From positions 248,001 through 312,000 of the forward strand of contig NZ_FOSG01000006.1 in the NCBI RefSeq assembly GCF_900114215.1: a stretch of 64,000 bases of DNA. Reading direction: 5' to 3'. Within the stretch, counting starts at the first letter, position 1. Each line of letters begins with the position of its first letter. The notes below the pieces were generated by a model, which did not search any database, was not told the origin of the DNA, and saw only the letters and a program-made list of their open reading frames with translations. Shown piece after piece: positions 1 through 7,991 of the stretch. Both the position numbers and the translations under genes were made by a program. The stretch comes from Streptomyces mangrovi. GTDB taxonomy: Bacteria; Actinomycetota; Actinomycetes; Streptomycetales; Streptomycetaceae.

Positions 1-1
1 G

Positions 2-613
2 CACGTCCTGATCGACAGGGAACCGCAGTTCATCGCCCTGCCCCAGACCCACCCCCAGGCCGGCCGACGGGTGGTCGACATGGCCGACCTCGCCGACGAC
101 CAGTGGATCGTCGACTTCACGGCGGACGGGGAGTGGGCCGCCACGCGCCGCGCCTTCGCGACCGCCGGACTGAACCCGCGCATGGTCCACGTGCCCGACA
201 ACACCACCGCCGCGGCGCTGATCGCCGGGGGCGAGGCGGTGAGCGTGTGCCAGCCCGTCTCCCAGCAGCGCCAGGGAATGGTCATCCGCCCGCTGCGCGA
301 CGACCCGCTGGCGGTACGGCTGTTACTGGCCTGCCGGTCGGACAGCCCGTCGGCGGCGGAGGTCGGCGGTCTCCACGCCGACCTCATGGCCGCCTACGCC
401 GAGGTCGCCTGGGCCAGCCCCGCCTACCGCTGGTGGTTGCTGCGTCACGGTAGTCCGCTGCTCCCCCCGCCGGAGGGCGGCCCCGCGCCGTCCGGCGCGG
501 ACGGACCGCCGGAGCACGTCCTGGCCGCGGTGCCCGGCCGGCTCCGCGCCGCACGGCGGCCCGCTCCGCACACCACCGCGCCGGGCGTGCCCCGGGCGCG
601 CGGGGGCGGCTGA
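2..613 (+). CDS. LysR-family regulator, C-terminal part (5' truncated)
   Basis: The reading frame is open from the first bases of the window, so the N-terminal HTH lies outside. The visible 203 residues look like the effector-binding half of a LysR-type regulator: a stretch around LIDREPQFIALPQTHP is followed by a DQWIVDF strand, an AALIAGGEAVSVCQP segment (typical 'memory of which pocket is occupied' loop region) and an aromatic helix near YAEVAWASPAYRWWLLRHG. The tail is Pro/Ala/Arg rich and probably disordered. A rare TTA leucine codon lies at 323-325, which in Streptomyces would make translation depend on the bldA tRNA. Target genes cannot be inferred because the upstream neighbour is missing. 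Confidence 0.75.
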   Translation, partial: HVLIDREPQFIALPQTHPQAGRRVVDMADLADDQWIVDFTADGEWAATRRAFATAGLNPRMVHVPDNTTAAALIAGGEAVSVCQPVSQQRQGMVIRPLRDDPLAVRLLLACRSDSPSAAEVGGLHADLMAAYAEVAWASPAYRWWLLRHGSPLLPPPEGGPAPSGADGPPEHVLAAVPGRLRAARRPAPHTTAPGVPRARGGG

Positions 614-650
614 GGCGTACACGGGCGGGACGCGGGCGGGCGGCCCCGGA

Positions 651-806
651 TCAGCCCCTGCCGAAGTCCAGCGGCGGCTCGACGGTGTGGAAGCACTGGG
701 TGCACACATAGCCGCCGCGCGGCCCCTCCTGGACCGCCCAGCCGCACTGCGCGCAGTGCATCACGGCCACGTCGGGCGCCGGGACGTCGGAGTGTGATGG
801 GGTCAT
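651..806 (-). CDS. 51-aa zinc-ribbon microprotein
   Basis: A 51-residue protein starting MTPSHSDVPAPDVAVMHC. It carries a four-cysteine zinc-ribbon, C-x2-C-x13-C-x2-C (HCAQCGW then YVCTQCFH), followed by a short tail. The same frame is open further upstream, but the ATG at 806 overlaps the stop of the preceding mini-ORF as ATGA, which argues for this start and for translational coupling. The Cys spacing is identical to that of the upstream 27-residue product, so the two look like paralogous zinc knuckles. Function is unknown; it might bind RNA, DNA or a protein partner. Confidence 0.65.
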   Translation of the reverse strand: MTPSHSDVPAPDVAVMHCAQCGWAVQEGPRGGYVCTQCFHTVEPPLDFGRG

Positions 807-886
807 CCGGTCGCTCCGCAGTTGCCGCAGGACCAGCGCCCGTCGGGGCCCTGGATGACGGTGGCTCCACATGTGGTGCAGTTCAA
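803..886 (-). CDS. 27-aa zinc-ribbon mini-protein (TTG start)
   Basis: A very short frame encoding a 27-residue peptide with CTTCGAT near its start and SCGNCGATG at its end, that is C-x2-C-x13-C-x2-C, almost nothing but a zinc ribbon. The proposed TTG start is preceded by a GGGGA Shine-Dalgarno-like sequence 7 nt upstream, and no ATG or GTG is available in frame nearby. Its stop overlaps the ATG of the 51-aa zinc-ribbon gene (ATGA). The identical cysteine spacing in both products makes a chance ORF unlikely, though expression is not proven. Confidence 0.5.
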   Translation of the reverse strand: MNCTTCGATVIQGPDGRWSCGNCGATG

Positions 887-1193
887 CGGCAGTTCCCCTT
901 CCGCCGTGTCCCGCCGGGTCCGCCCGCGCCGCCGGTGCGGTCACCACCGAAGGCGCGGCTGTCACACGTCACCGTAGCCCGGCGTGCGGAGCGGTGGCGA
1001 GACCCCGTGCCCGCGTCCGCCCTCCTCCTTCCGGCGCGGCGTCCGTTCCCGCGCGCCGCGCCGGGCACCGTGGATCTTCACGCCCATGTCCCCGGCCGTG
1101 CGGCGCGGTTGACGGAGCGGCACGCGAACCGGCGTCGCCCCCGCGGGATCCGGGGCGCCGCCCGGGGCCCCGGTGACGCCTCCCGCCCCGCGC
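887..1193. other. Intergenic region with no recognised gene
   Basis: About 300 bases of very GC-rich sequence between the zinc-ribbon pair and the TetR gene, both read leftward. The only structure I see is a short palindrome CCGGGGCCCCGG at 1162-1173 just beyond the TetR stop, which could be part of a terminator. The open frames crossing it have no recognisable protein features. Confidence 0.4.
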
Positions 1194-1772
1194 TCACCGG
1201 CCGGTCCGCCGCGGCGGGCTTCCGGTCGCCCGGAACATCTCGCCCGTCAGCGCCCGGAAGGCCTCCTCGGGGTCCCGCCCGTCCAGCGGGTCGTCCAGGT
1301 TGCGGGAGAGCAGCAGCGTCGCGAAGCCGTGGGCCAGCGACCAGGCCGCCATGAAGCCGATGGCCGGGTCCTCCCCGTAGCCCTCCACCGCCGTGCGCAG
1401 CCGGCTCCGCGTCCGCTCGCGCGCCGCGAGGAGTTCCGGGGCGTCCGGGCGCAGGAGTTCGGGTCGGAACATGGTCTGGAAGTGCGCCGGGTGGGAGGTG
1501 GCGAAGCGCACGTACCGGACGCCCAGGTCCCGCAGGTCCCCCGTCTCGCCGAGGGCGGCGGCCAGCAGACCGTAGCCTTCGGTCGCGATGGCGGTGAGGA
1601 GGCCGGCGCGGTCCCCGAAGTGGTGTGCGGGCGCGGCGTGGGACACGCCCGCGCGGCGGGCGAGGTCGCGCAGGGACAGGGCCGCCGGTCCCTCGGTGGT
1701 GATGACGTCGAGGGCGGCGGTGAGCACGGTCCGCCGCAGGTCCCCGTGGTGGTAGGCGCGTCCGGTGGTCAT
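1194..1772 (-). CDS. TetR-family transcriptional regulator
   Basis: 192 residues. The N-terminal helix-turn-helix is clear: after YHHGDLRRTVL comes LSLRDLARRAGVSHAAPAHH as the HTH core, then FGDRAGLLTAIA. The C-terminal ligand-binding part includes FATSHPAHFQTMFRPELL and GFMAAWSLAHGFATLLL, a pattern of the TetR_C WHG-type group. It is read divergently from the SCO6745-like gene at 1876, about 100 bp away, and the gap holds two inverted TTGACA hexamers, so the regulator probably controls both promoters. The ligand is unknown. Confidence 0.9.
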   Translation of the reverse strand: MTTGRAYHHGDLRRTVLTAALDVITTEGPAALSLRDLARRAGVSHAAPAHHFGDRAGLLTAIATEGYGLLAAALGETGDLRDLGVRYVRFATSHPAHFQTMFRPELLRPDAPELLAARERTRSRLRTAVEGYGEDPAIGFMAAWSLAHGFATLLLSRNLDDPLDGRDPEEAFRALTGEMFRATGSPPRRTGR

Positions 1773-1799
1773 GACAGGCAGGCTAGCGCGGTCCGCGCG

Positions 1800-1840
1800 T
1801 TGACAGGCCCGGTCGCCGGAGGCAATCTAGTCACTGTCAA
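1800..1840. promoter_or_regulatory. Divergent promoter region with inverted TTGACA hexamers
   Basis: TTGACA occurs at 1800-1805 on the plus strand and at 1840-1835 on the minus strand, facing each other across 29 bp between the divergent TetR and SCO6745-like genes. Both are perfect sigma-70-type -35 matches, but I see only weak -10 candidates (AATCTA at 1824-1829 for the plus strand). The shared gap is the natural operator site for the TetR protein. Confidence 0.4.
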
Positions 1841-1875
1841 GATGCTGGGTCGTGGGTTGTGGGAAGAGGGCGGTC

Positions 1876-2742
1876 ATGGGCGAAGACGGCGGGCGCGTAC
1901 GGCAGATGTGGCACCTCCTGGAGCCCCTGCACGCCGTCCTGTACTACGCGCCGCAGGTGTTCGAGGAGGTCGGGGCGCTCGGTTACGACACCGGCGAGCG
2001 CTGGCCGGGCTACTTCGCCCTGCGGGCGGCACCGCTGGGGGCCCCCGGCCCCCGACAGGTGGCCTCCGCGTTCTACAGCTTCAGTCCGCGCGCGGTCGCC
2101 GTCCACGTCCCCGCCGCCTGGGAGGTCGCCGCACCGGAGGAGGTGGTCGCGGCCCGGATGCGCGGCGTCGACCGGACGTACCGCGCGCTCGTCGGCGAGC
2201 GGACAAACGCCCCCGATCTCGCCGAGGCCGCCGCGCTCGCCCGCCGGGCGGCCGAGGCCGCGCGCACCGAGGGCCGTCCGCTCGCCGCCGCCAACGCCGA
2301 GCTGCCCTGGCCGCGGAAGCCGCATCTGGTGCTCTGGCAGGCCGCGACGATCCTGCGCGAGCACCGCGGTGACGGCCATGTCGCCGCCCTCCTGACCGCG
2401 GACCTCGACCCGGTGGAGGCGCTGGTCTCCTTCGCCGCGATCGGCGCGGCGCCGGCCGGGGTCTTCGCGAGCCGAGGCTGGAGCGAGCGCGAGTGGGCGG
2501 ATGCCCGCGAACGGCTCCGCGCGCGGGGACTGCTGGACGCCGGCGGCGCCGCGACCGATGCGGGCCGCGCCCTGCGCGCCGAGGTCGAGCGCCGCACCGA
2601 CGAACTGGCCGCCGCACCCTGGCGCGCCCTCGGAGCCGAGGACACCGCGCGCCTCGCCGAACTCCTCGGCCCCCTCTGGCTGGAGGTGCTCGGCTCGGGA
2701 ATGCTGCCCCGCGAGAACACGCTCGGCATCGGGAAGGTCTGA
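1876..2742 (+). CDS. SCO6745-family protein (SalK-like)
   Basis: 288 residues counted from the ATG at 1876, which has AGAGGG 5-6 nt upstream; a longer frame from 1852 has no comparable ribosome site. The sequence MWHLLEPLHAVLYYAPQVF, then GYDTGERWPGYFALRAAPLG and ASAFYSFSPRAVAVHVPAAW, matches the actinobacterial SCO6745/SalK-type family as I know it. The middle has KPHLVLWQAATILREHRGDG and a DPVEAL helix, and the C-terminal half resembles a winged-helix fold (GWSEREWADARERLRARGLLD). The biochemical role of this family is not established. Transcribed divergently from the TetR gene. Confidence 0.75.
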   Translation: MGEDGGRVRQMWHLLEPLHAVLYYAPQVFEEVGALGYDTGERWPGYFALRAAPLGAPGPRQVASAFYSFSPRAVAVHVPAAWEVAAPEEVVAARMRGVDRTYRALVGERTNAPDLAEAAALARRAAEAARTEGRPLAAANAELPWPRKPHLVLWQAATILREHRGDGHVAALLTADLDPVEALVSFAAIGAAPAGVFASRGWSEREWADARERLRARGLLDAGGAATDAGRALRAEVERRTDELAAAPWRALGAEDTARLAELLGPLWLEVLGSGMLPRENTLGIGKV

Positions 2743-2882
2743 CACCCCGCCGTGCGGCGATCGCGCCGCGCCGGGATCCCGCGGACGTCCGGTGGCGCAA
2801 CTCACCCCGGCGGTCCGGGCGGGTCTCGTTACCATCGAGGTACCGAATACCGGAATCCGCTCTTCCGAAATGCGGGACCAAG

Positions 2883-3518
2883 GTGTCTGCTGATCTCTCC
2901 TCCGTCATAGCCGCCACCACCCGGTGGCTGGTCCGCTCCTACCCGACCGCCGGCGGCGTGCTCAGCGCCTCCCTGGCCGAGGCGCAGGCGCGCCAGGCGG
3001 TCACGGTCGCGGCCTGGCTGCGCTATCCGACGCCGCTGGACGCCGCGCTGGTGGCGGTCGCCGGGCCGGGGGGCGCCCTGCGGCTGGACCGGATCACCGG
3101 CGCGGCGGCCCCGGAGCCGGCCGGCCCGGGCGAACCCGACAGCTCCGGCAGCCACGACGGTCCCGACGGCGCGTCCGCCGGACTGCCGTGGATCCCCGTG
3201 CCCCGCGAACCCGGCGAGACGGGGAGCGCCTGGCGCACCTGGGTGGACGAGGTCCTCGCCAGCTGGGCGGCCTGCCTGCTGACCTCGCCGGACCTGGTGG
3301 AGGAGGCGGTGGCCGGTGCCCTGCGCAGCGAGCACGCGCGGGGGCTGGCGGTGGACTTCCGCAGGCTGGCCGCGCCCGACGGGCTCGACCGGCAGGCCGC
3401 GCCCCTGCTGCGGCACCCCGACCTGATGGCGCCGGTCGCCGGGCTGCACCGCGACGGACTCCTGGCCTGCCTCGGCTCCCACCGGGGCCCGCAGGCCGGG
3501 GCCGCGGCGGCCGACTGA
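2883..3518 (+). CDS. Hypothetical protein, 211 aa
   Basis: I do not recognise a family. The proposed start is the GTG at 2883 (product begins MSADLSSVIAATTRWLVRSY). The frame stays open far upstream, but that part overlaps the end of the previous gene and has low-complexity arginine-rich composition. The protein is soluble, Ala/Gly rich, with a loop region rich in Gly/Ser/Asp around residues 80-105 and an aromatic patch GSAWRTWVDEVLASWAACLL in the middle. It stands alone and is followed at once by a 13-bp hairpin terminator shared with the convergent dioxygenase gene. Confidence 0.55.
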   Translation: MSADLSSVIAATTRWLVRSYPTAGGVLSASLAEAQARQAVTVAAWLRYPTPLDAALVAVAGPGGALRLDRITGAAAPEPAGPGEPDSSGSHDGPDGASAGLPWIPVPREPGETGSAWRTWVDEVLASWAACLLTSPDLVEEAVAGALRSEHARGLAVDFRRLAAPDGLDRQAAPLLRHPDLMAPVAGLHRDGLLACLGSHRGPQAGAAAAD

Positions 3519-3523
3519 CCCCG

Positions 3524-3560
3524 CCCGGGCCCGCCACCGTATTTCGATGGCGGGCCCGGG
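3524..3560. terminator. Bidirectional hairpin terminator
   Basis: Perfect 13-bp inverted repeat (3524-3536 with 3548-3560, core CCCGGGCCCGCC) and an 11-nt loop, between the convergent 211-aa protein gene and the dioxygenase gene. There is no long U-tract, as is usual for Streptomyces hairpins. Confidence 0.65.
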
Positions 3561-3611
3561 TGGCGTGGCCCGGGCGACGAGACCCGGCAGGCGGGGATCA
3601 GGCGGCGGGTG

Positions 3612-4475
3612 TCAGGCCCGCCGCCACAGGGCCGGGGTGTTCGGCGGCTCCCAGCCGGCCTGGGACAGATGCGCCTGGAGGCAGGTGTAGGAGGCTCCGC
3701 CGTACTCAACCCGGTCACCGGCCCCGTAGTTCACCCCCGCGCGCCAGGTGCCGCCGGGGCCGTCCGGGGGCGGGGTGGGCGGCGGCGTCTGGGAGACGTC
3801 GAGGACGAAGTCGAACGTCGCCTCCTTCGCCGAGCCGACCGTCCGCACGTTCATCAGCAGCGCGGGGTCGAAGATCGCGTCGGTGCCGTTGCGCGGCTCG
3901 CCCGGGAAGTAGAGCTGGGTGGTCAGCACGGGACGGCCCGGCGCCTGCGCCTTGACGTGGATGTGCCGGGTGCGGCCCGGATACAGGCCGGGGACGATCG
4001 TGGTGAGTTCGAACGCCCCCTGTGCGTCGGTGTACTGGTGGCCGCGGAACCGGTAGCCGGTGTTGTCGTAGGCGCCACCCGCGTCCGCCTGCCAGAAGTC
4101 CAGCAGTACGTCCGCGATCGGCTGGCAGGCCCGGCCGAACACGTACCCGCTGACGGTCAGCCGTGTGCCCTGGGTGCCCGCGTCGACCAGTGAGGTGCGG
4201 CGCGGCGAGTTCGGCTTGAAGTACGGGCCCTCCATCTGCGGTGGTGTGGGGTCGTCCCCGTCGTCGCAGTACGGGGTGAGCGGGAGCTGCTCGCCGGCGG
4301 ACGACGGCCGCAGGTTGCGGGCCAGGGCCGGCGCACCGCCGACGAGCAGCGGCAGGGGAGCGGCCAGCAGCGCCCCCTTGAGCAGGCTCTTGCGGCTGAT
4401 GGGGCGCGGCCCGGAGCCGGTCCCGGAGGCCGGTTCGGAGCCGGCTCCGGGGCGGGGGGTGGTGTGGTCTTCCAC
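3612..4475 (-). CDS. Secreted intradiol dioxygenase with C-terminal CBM5/12 module
   Basis: 287 residues from a GTG start with GGAG 5 nt upstream. The N-terminus has a Tat-like signal (SRKSLLKGA then a hydrophobic run ending GGAPALA). The catalytic domain shows MEGPYFKPNSPRR, DNTGYRFRGHQYTD and PGLYPGRTRHIHVKAQ, supplying the two Tyr and two His ligands expected for a non-haem Fe(III) intradiol ring-cleaving dioxygenase. A Pro-rich linker (TPPPTPPPDGPGG) leads to a C-terminal carbohydrate-binding module of the 5/12 type ending GWEPPNTPALWRRA. The architecture matches the secreted lignin-associated dioxygenase SACTE_2871 of Streptomyces sp. SirexAA-E, so the likely role is cleavage of catechol-type aromatics near plant cell wall or chitin. 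The divergent AraC gene is the obvious regulator candidate. Confidence 0.88.
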   Translation of the reverse strand: MEDHTTPRPGAGSEPASGTGSGPRPISRKSLLKGALLAAPLPLLVGGAPALARNLRPSSAGEQLPLTPYCDDGDDPTPPQMEGPYFKPNSPRRTSLVDAGTQGTRLTVSGYVFGRACQPIADVLLDFWQADAGGAYDNTGYRFRGHQYTDAQGAFELTTIVPGLYPGRTRHIHVKAQAPGRPVLTTQLYFPGEPRNGTDAIFDPALLMNVRTVGSAKEATFDFVLDVSQTPPPTPPPDGPGGTWRAGVNYGAGDRVEYGGASYTCLQAHLSQAGWEPPNTPALWRRA

Positions 4476-4566
4476 GGTTTCTCCTGCTGTCGGGGAAGGT
4501 GGTATGGACCTTTCGCGAGCAGGTCTGAACCTATGCGGGTGCCCGGGCGGAGGCGATGGACAGGAT

Positions 4567-5511
4567 TCAGCGGTCGTGGTGATTCGTTCCGGTCCCGCCC
4601 CGCTCCGTCCCGCCCCGCTCCGTCCCGCCGTCCGCGCCCGTTCCGCCGCCCTCCCGGGCACCGCTGCGGAAGGCGCCCGGGGTGACACCGGTCTCCCGGC
4701 GGAAGAAGCGGCAGAAGTACGCCGGATCGGAGAAGCCCGCCTGCCGGGCCACCTGGCCCACCGTCATCCCCGTCCCCGTCAGCAGCCGCTTGGCCTCCAG
4801 TACCCGCGCCCGGCGCAGGAGCTGTCCCGGGGTGCGCCCGGTGGCCCGCCTGACCGTCTCGTTCAGATGGCCGGCCGACACCCCCAGCCGTGCCGCGCAC
4901 TCGCGCACCGACAGCCGTCCGGCCTCCGGTTCCTCCAGCAGCCGTCCGAAGTCCCGGGCCGCCTTGGACACCCGTCCGCCCTCCGGCCCGGCCGCGGCGG
5001 CGGGCGGGCCGCCGCCGGACAGCCGGCTCGCGCGGACGAGGAGGACGTGCAGATAGGACTGGAGGACGGAGGCGAATCCCTCGCCCCGGGCGCGGTACTC
5101 CCGGTCCATCTCCCGCAGCAGCGCCGAGAGCCGCACCGCCTCGTCGCGCGGCGGCCGCAGCCACGGCCGCTCCCGCAGCCCCCGCAGCGTCTCGCGGTCC
5201 TCCGGGTGCTCCAGCAGGAAGTCGTCGGTGAACAGCACCACCCAGCCGTTCAGGCCCGAGACCCCGCGCCAGTGGTGCACCTGACCGGGAGCGACCGCGC
5301 AGAGGTTCGGCGGGCTCAGCGGCCACGGCACCGCGTCCACCACGTGCGTGCCGCTGCCGCTGGTGACGTACACGACCTCGTGGAAGACGTGCCGGTGCGG
5401 GAAGCCGGCGCGCGACAGCGGCCCGATGGTGTCGAAGGAGCCGATGGCGAACGGCAGCGCGTTCGGCGCGGGCACCTCCAGCCGGTGCAGCGGTACCGGC
5501 TCGTACGTCAC
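4567..5511 (-). CDS. AraC-family regulator with N-terminal cupin
   Basis: 314 residues. The N-terminal half is an AraC-type cupin sensor (FPHRHVFHEVVYVTSGSGTH, then CAVAPGQVHHWRGV). The C-terminal half carries the double HTH: LSVRECAARLGVSAGHLNET and MTVGQVARQAGFSDPAYFCR, followed by FRRETGVTPGAFR. The last 25 residues are a low-complexity tail with GGTERGGTERGGT, encoded by a short tandem repeat near 4600-4630. It lies immediately upstream of the dioxygenase gene on the same strand and so is a plausible local activator responding to an aromatic or sugar ligand. Confidence 0.9.
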   Translation of the reverse strand: MTYEPVPLHRLEVPAPNALPFAIGSFDTIGPLSRAGFPHRHVFHEVVYVTSGSGTHVVDAVPWPLSPPNLCAVAPGQVHHWRGVSGLNGWVVLFTDDFLLEHPEDRETLRGLRERPWLRPPRDEAVRLSALLREMDREYRARGEGFASVLQSYLHVLLVRASRLSGGGPPAAAAGPEGGRVSKAARDFGRLLEEPEAGRLSVRECAARLGVSAGHLNETVRRATGRTPGQLLRRARVLEAKRLLTGTGMTVGQVARQAGFSDPAYFCRFFRRETGVTPGAFRSGAREGGGTGADGGTERGGTERGGTGTNHHDR

Positions 5512-5582
5512 TCACCCCACCTCCCCGGCGGGCCGGGCGGCCCGGTGGAGCATAGTGCGGGACGCCCGGCCGCCGGGAAGGA

Positions 5583-7769
5583 TCAGGCCGACACGGTGAA
5601 CGTGCGCGTGGTGCCGGAGAAGGAACGGGCGCCGCCCACCAGGGGCTTGGCGTCGCCGTGGTAGCGGACGCGGTAGCGGCCGGGGGTGGCGTCGGCGGGC
5701 ACGTCCCAGGTGACGGTCACCTTCGAGGCGGCGATCCCGTCGCGCTCCCAGCGGAGGGCCGTCGACCAGTCACCGTCGTCGGCGACCGTGCGCCACACCC
5801 CGCCCTCGTACCGCTCCACCCGCAGATAGGTGCTGCCCCGGTGCAGGTCGTTGCCGGGATGGGCGCCGGCGAACACCGCCGTGACCCGCTCGCCGGCCCG
5901 GTAGCCCTCGCGCGGCTGGCTCAGCACGTCCCCGAAGGAGCGCCCGATCTGCGGGGCGTCCAGCACGATCGGCGGCTGGAGGGCGAGCGGCGCGGCGGAC
6001 AGGTCGGGCGGCTCCGGGCCGGTCGGCAGCGCCCGCCCCTCGCGCATCGCACGGGCCAGCTGTGCCGAGACCTGCTGGATCGCGGGCAGTTGCCAGCGGC
6101 CGAAGAGGGTGCTGCCGCCCTCGTAGTGCTGGGCGTCGTACTCCTCGGGGGTGGTCAGGTAGTGGAAGTAGGAGTTGGCGTAGCCCGCCACCAGCACGTC
6201 GTCCAGATCCGCGCCGGTGGCCTGCGCGACGGTGCGCCGCAGCCGCAGCCCCGCCGCGATGGTGACCTCGCCGGGGACGCCGATCAGGTACAGCCGGCCG
6301 ATCCGCACCAGCTGCACGGGGACGATCTCCTGCACCCAGGGGTAGACCCGGTTCATCTCCCCGATGGGCACGGCGATCGCCTTGGGCGCGTGGGCGTCGC
6401 GCAGCTCCGGCGAGACGGTGTAGACCACTGAGTGGGAGATGGCGTCCCAGAAGGGGTTCTCGCCCTCGGAGAAGCCGGGGAAGGCCGGCCCGTCCTCCGT
6501 GCTGCCCGCCGCCATGGCCGCGCCGACGGCCGGTTTGGCCGTCCTGTGGGTGCGCCCGTCGCCGGTGAACTCCGGCCCCACGGTGACGTCCGAGAGGTCC
6601 ACGTACACCAGCCGGGAGTCCACGCCGCCCGACAGCCGGGTGCCGGGCCGCTCCAACTGCCGTGCGGCGGCCCGGTACTGGCGCAGACCGTTGGCCCGGG
6701 TGTGCTCGAAGTCCTCCGGCGTGGTCGGCGGCTCCAGGTCGAGGTTGGGGGACATGTCACCGGCGTTGGTCTGCGCGAAGGCGGCGATCACCTCGGGCGC
6801 GCCGTCGGCCAGGTAGTCCGCGCCCGCCACCTCCCGCTCCCAGTGGTAGGCGGCGTATCCCTTGTTGTCCGCGCTGATGAGCCGGTTGTCGCCGGACATG
6901 CTGGTGCAGTGGGTGGCGAACCAGTTGACCGCGCCCACCAGCCGCCCCTGCCGCTCGATCCGCAGCAGCGTGGTGAGCGGGTCGATCGCGTCGGGGAAGT
7001 GGGCTTTGACGTCGGCCGGGTTGCGGTCGAAGGCGGTACGGGAGCGGTTGACGCTGGCTCCGCGCAACTCCCCCCGGGAGAGCGACAGTTCGGAAGGCGC
7101 CAGATCGGCGTGGGCCCGGCCCACGGCCTCCACGATGCCGCGCACGACCGCGTCGAAGGTCTTGGCGTGGAAGCCGAGCGTGGTGATGTTGTAGAGCAGG
7201 TGGTGGGAGTAGCCGCCCGGACCGGCGTGGGTGTGGGTGGCGGTGATCATGGTGTTGCGGGCGTTGTAGAGGCCGCCGTACCGCTCGTCCAGGGCGCGCA
7301 GCACCGCCTGGTGCACGCTGGAGAAGATCATGGGGGAGTCGACCACGACGAGGGCCACCCGCTCCCCGGCGCTCCCGTCCCCGGCCCGGTCGGCGATGAC
7401 GAAGGCGCGGGCCCGCAGCCGGTTGTGCAGGCCCTGGGCCTGCTGGTCGGTGCGCCCGTAGCCCATCATGCCGACCTCGGCCACCTCGCCGGTGGCGTCC
7501 GCGATGCCGCGCCCCACCAGATAGGAGCCGGTCCCCGCGGCATCGGCCTGCCCGGCGGCGGTACGGGCGGCGGTGGTGTCATCGGCGGCGTGGGCCGCGG
7601 CCGTGGGGAGCCCGGCGATGCCGAGCCCGGCCGTCGCGGCGGCGGCGCGCAGGACGCCGCGGCGGCTGCTGCCCGGTGCGCGGGCGGGGGCGTCCGAGGC
7701 GTCCTGGGCGGCCGGTGCGTCCGAGGTGGTGCCGGGCGGTGTGCGCCGCTGGGTTCGGGGATCGCTCAC
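5583..7769 (-). CDS. Neutral/alkaline ceramidase, Tat-exported
   Basis: 728 residues, the usual size for bacterial neutral ceramidases. Start is a GTG with GGAG 6 nt upstream. A twin-arginine signal (SSRRGVLRAAAATAG) precedes the mature protein. Family hallmarks are YLVGRGIADATGEVAEVGMM and GYGRTDQQAQGLHNRLRARA at the N-terminus, the metal-binding segment TATHTHAGPGGYSHH, and the NAGDMSPNLDLEPPTTPE motif around the conserved catalytic serine. The C-terminal 150 residues form the immunoglobulin-like domain of the family (VTWDVPADATPGRYRVRYHG). It would hydrolyse N-acyl-sphingosine outside the cell, giving sphingosine and a fatty acid. No sphingolipid genes lie next to it. Confidence 0.92.
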   Translation of the reverse strand: MSDPRTQRRTPPGTTSDAPAAQDASDAPARAPGSSRRGVLRAAAATAGLGIAGLPTAAAHAADDTTAARTAAGQADAAGTGSYLVGRGIADATGEVAEVGMMGYGRTDQQAQGLHNRLRARAFVIADRAGDGSAGERVALVVVDSPMIFSSVHQAVLRALDERYGGLYNARNTMITATHTHAGPGGYSHHLLYNITTLGFHAKTFDAVVRGIVEAVGRAHADLAPSELSLSRGELRGASVNRSRTAFDRNPADVKAHFPDAIDPLTTLLRIERQGRLVGAVNWFATHCTSMSGDNRLISADNKGYAAYHWEREVAGADYLADGAPEVIAAFAQTNAGDMSPNLDLEPPTTPEDFEHTRANGLRQYRAAARQLERPGTRLSGGVDSRLVYVDLSDVTVGPEFTGDGRTHRTAKPAVGAAMAAGSTEDGPAFPGFSEGENPFWDAISHSVVYTVSPELRDAHAPKAIAVPIGEMNRVYPWVQEIVPVQLVRIGRLYLIGVPGEVTIAAGLRLRRTVAQATGADLDDVLVAGYANSYFHYLTTPEEYDAQHYEGGSTLFGRWQLPAIQQVSAQLARAMREGRALPTGPEPPDLSAAPLALQPPIVLDAPQIGRSFGDVLSQPREGYRAGERVTAVFAGAHPGNDLHRGSTYLRVERYEGGVWRTVADDGDWSTALRWERDGIAASKVTVTWDVPADATPGRYRVRYHGDAKPLVGGARSFSGTTRTFTVSA

Positions 7770-7991
7770 GTGCGGCTCCTCACGGTGCAGTAGGGGGTTA
7801 CCGCCGGTTTACCGACAGGCGTTGTGAGCATGACACCCATGGCATCCGCAGACAATCCGTCTGCGCGGGATCGCCGCCGAAACGGCCGCGACGCCCCCGA
7901 GCGCCCCGGCGGGAGGCCGCCGCGCCTCCTGCGGGCCCGCCCCGACACCGCGCCACGCCGGGCGCCCGGCCCCGCCGGCGGAGCCGGCCGA

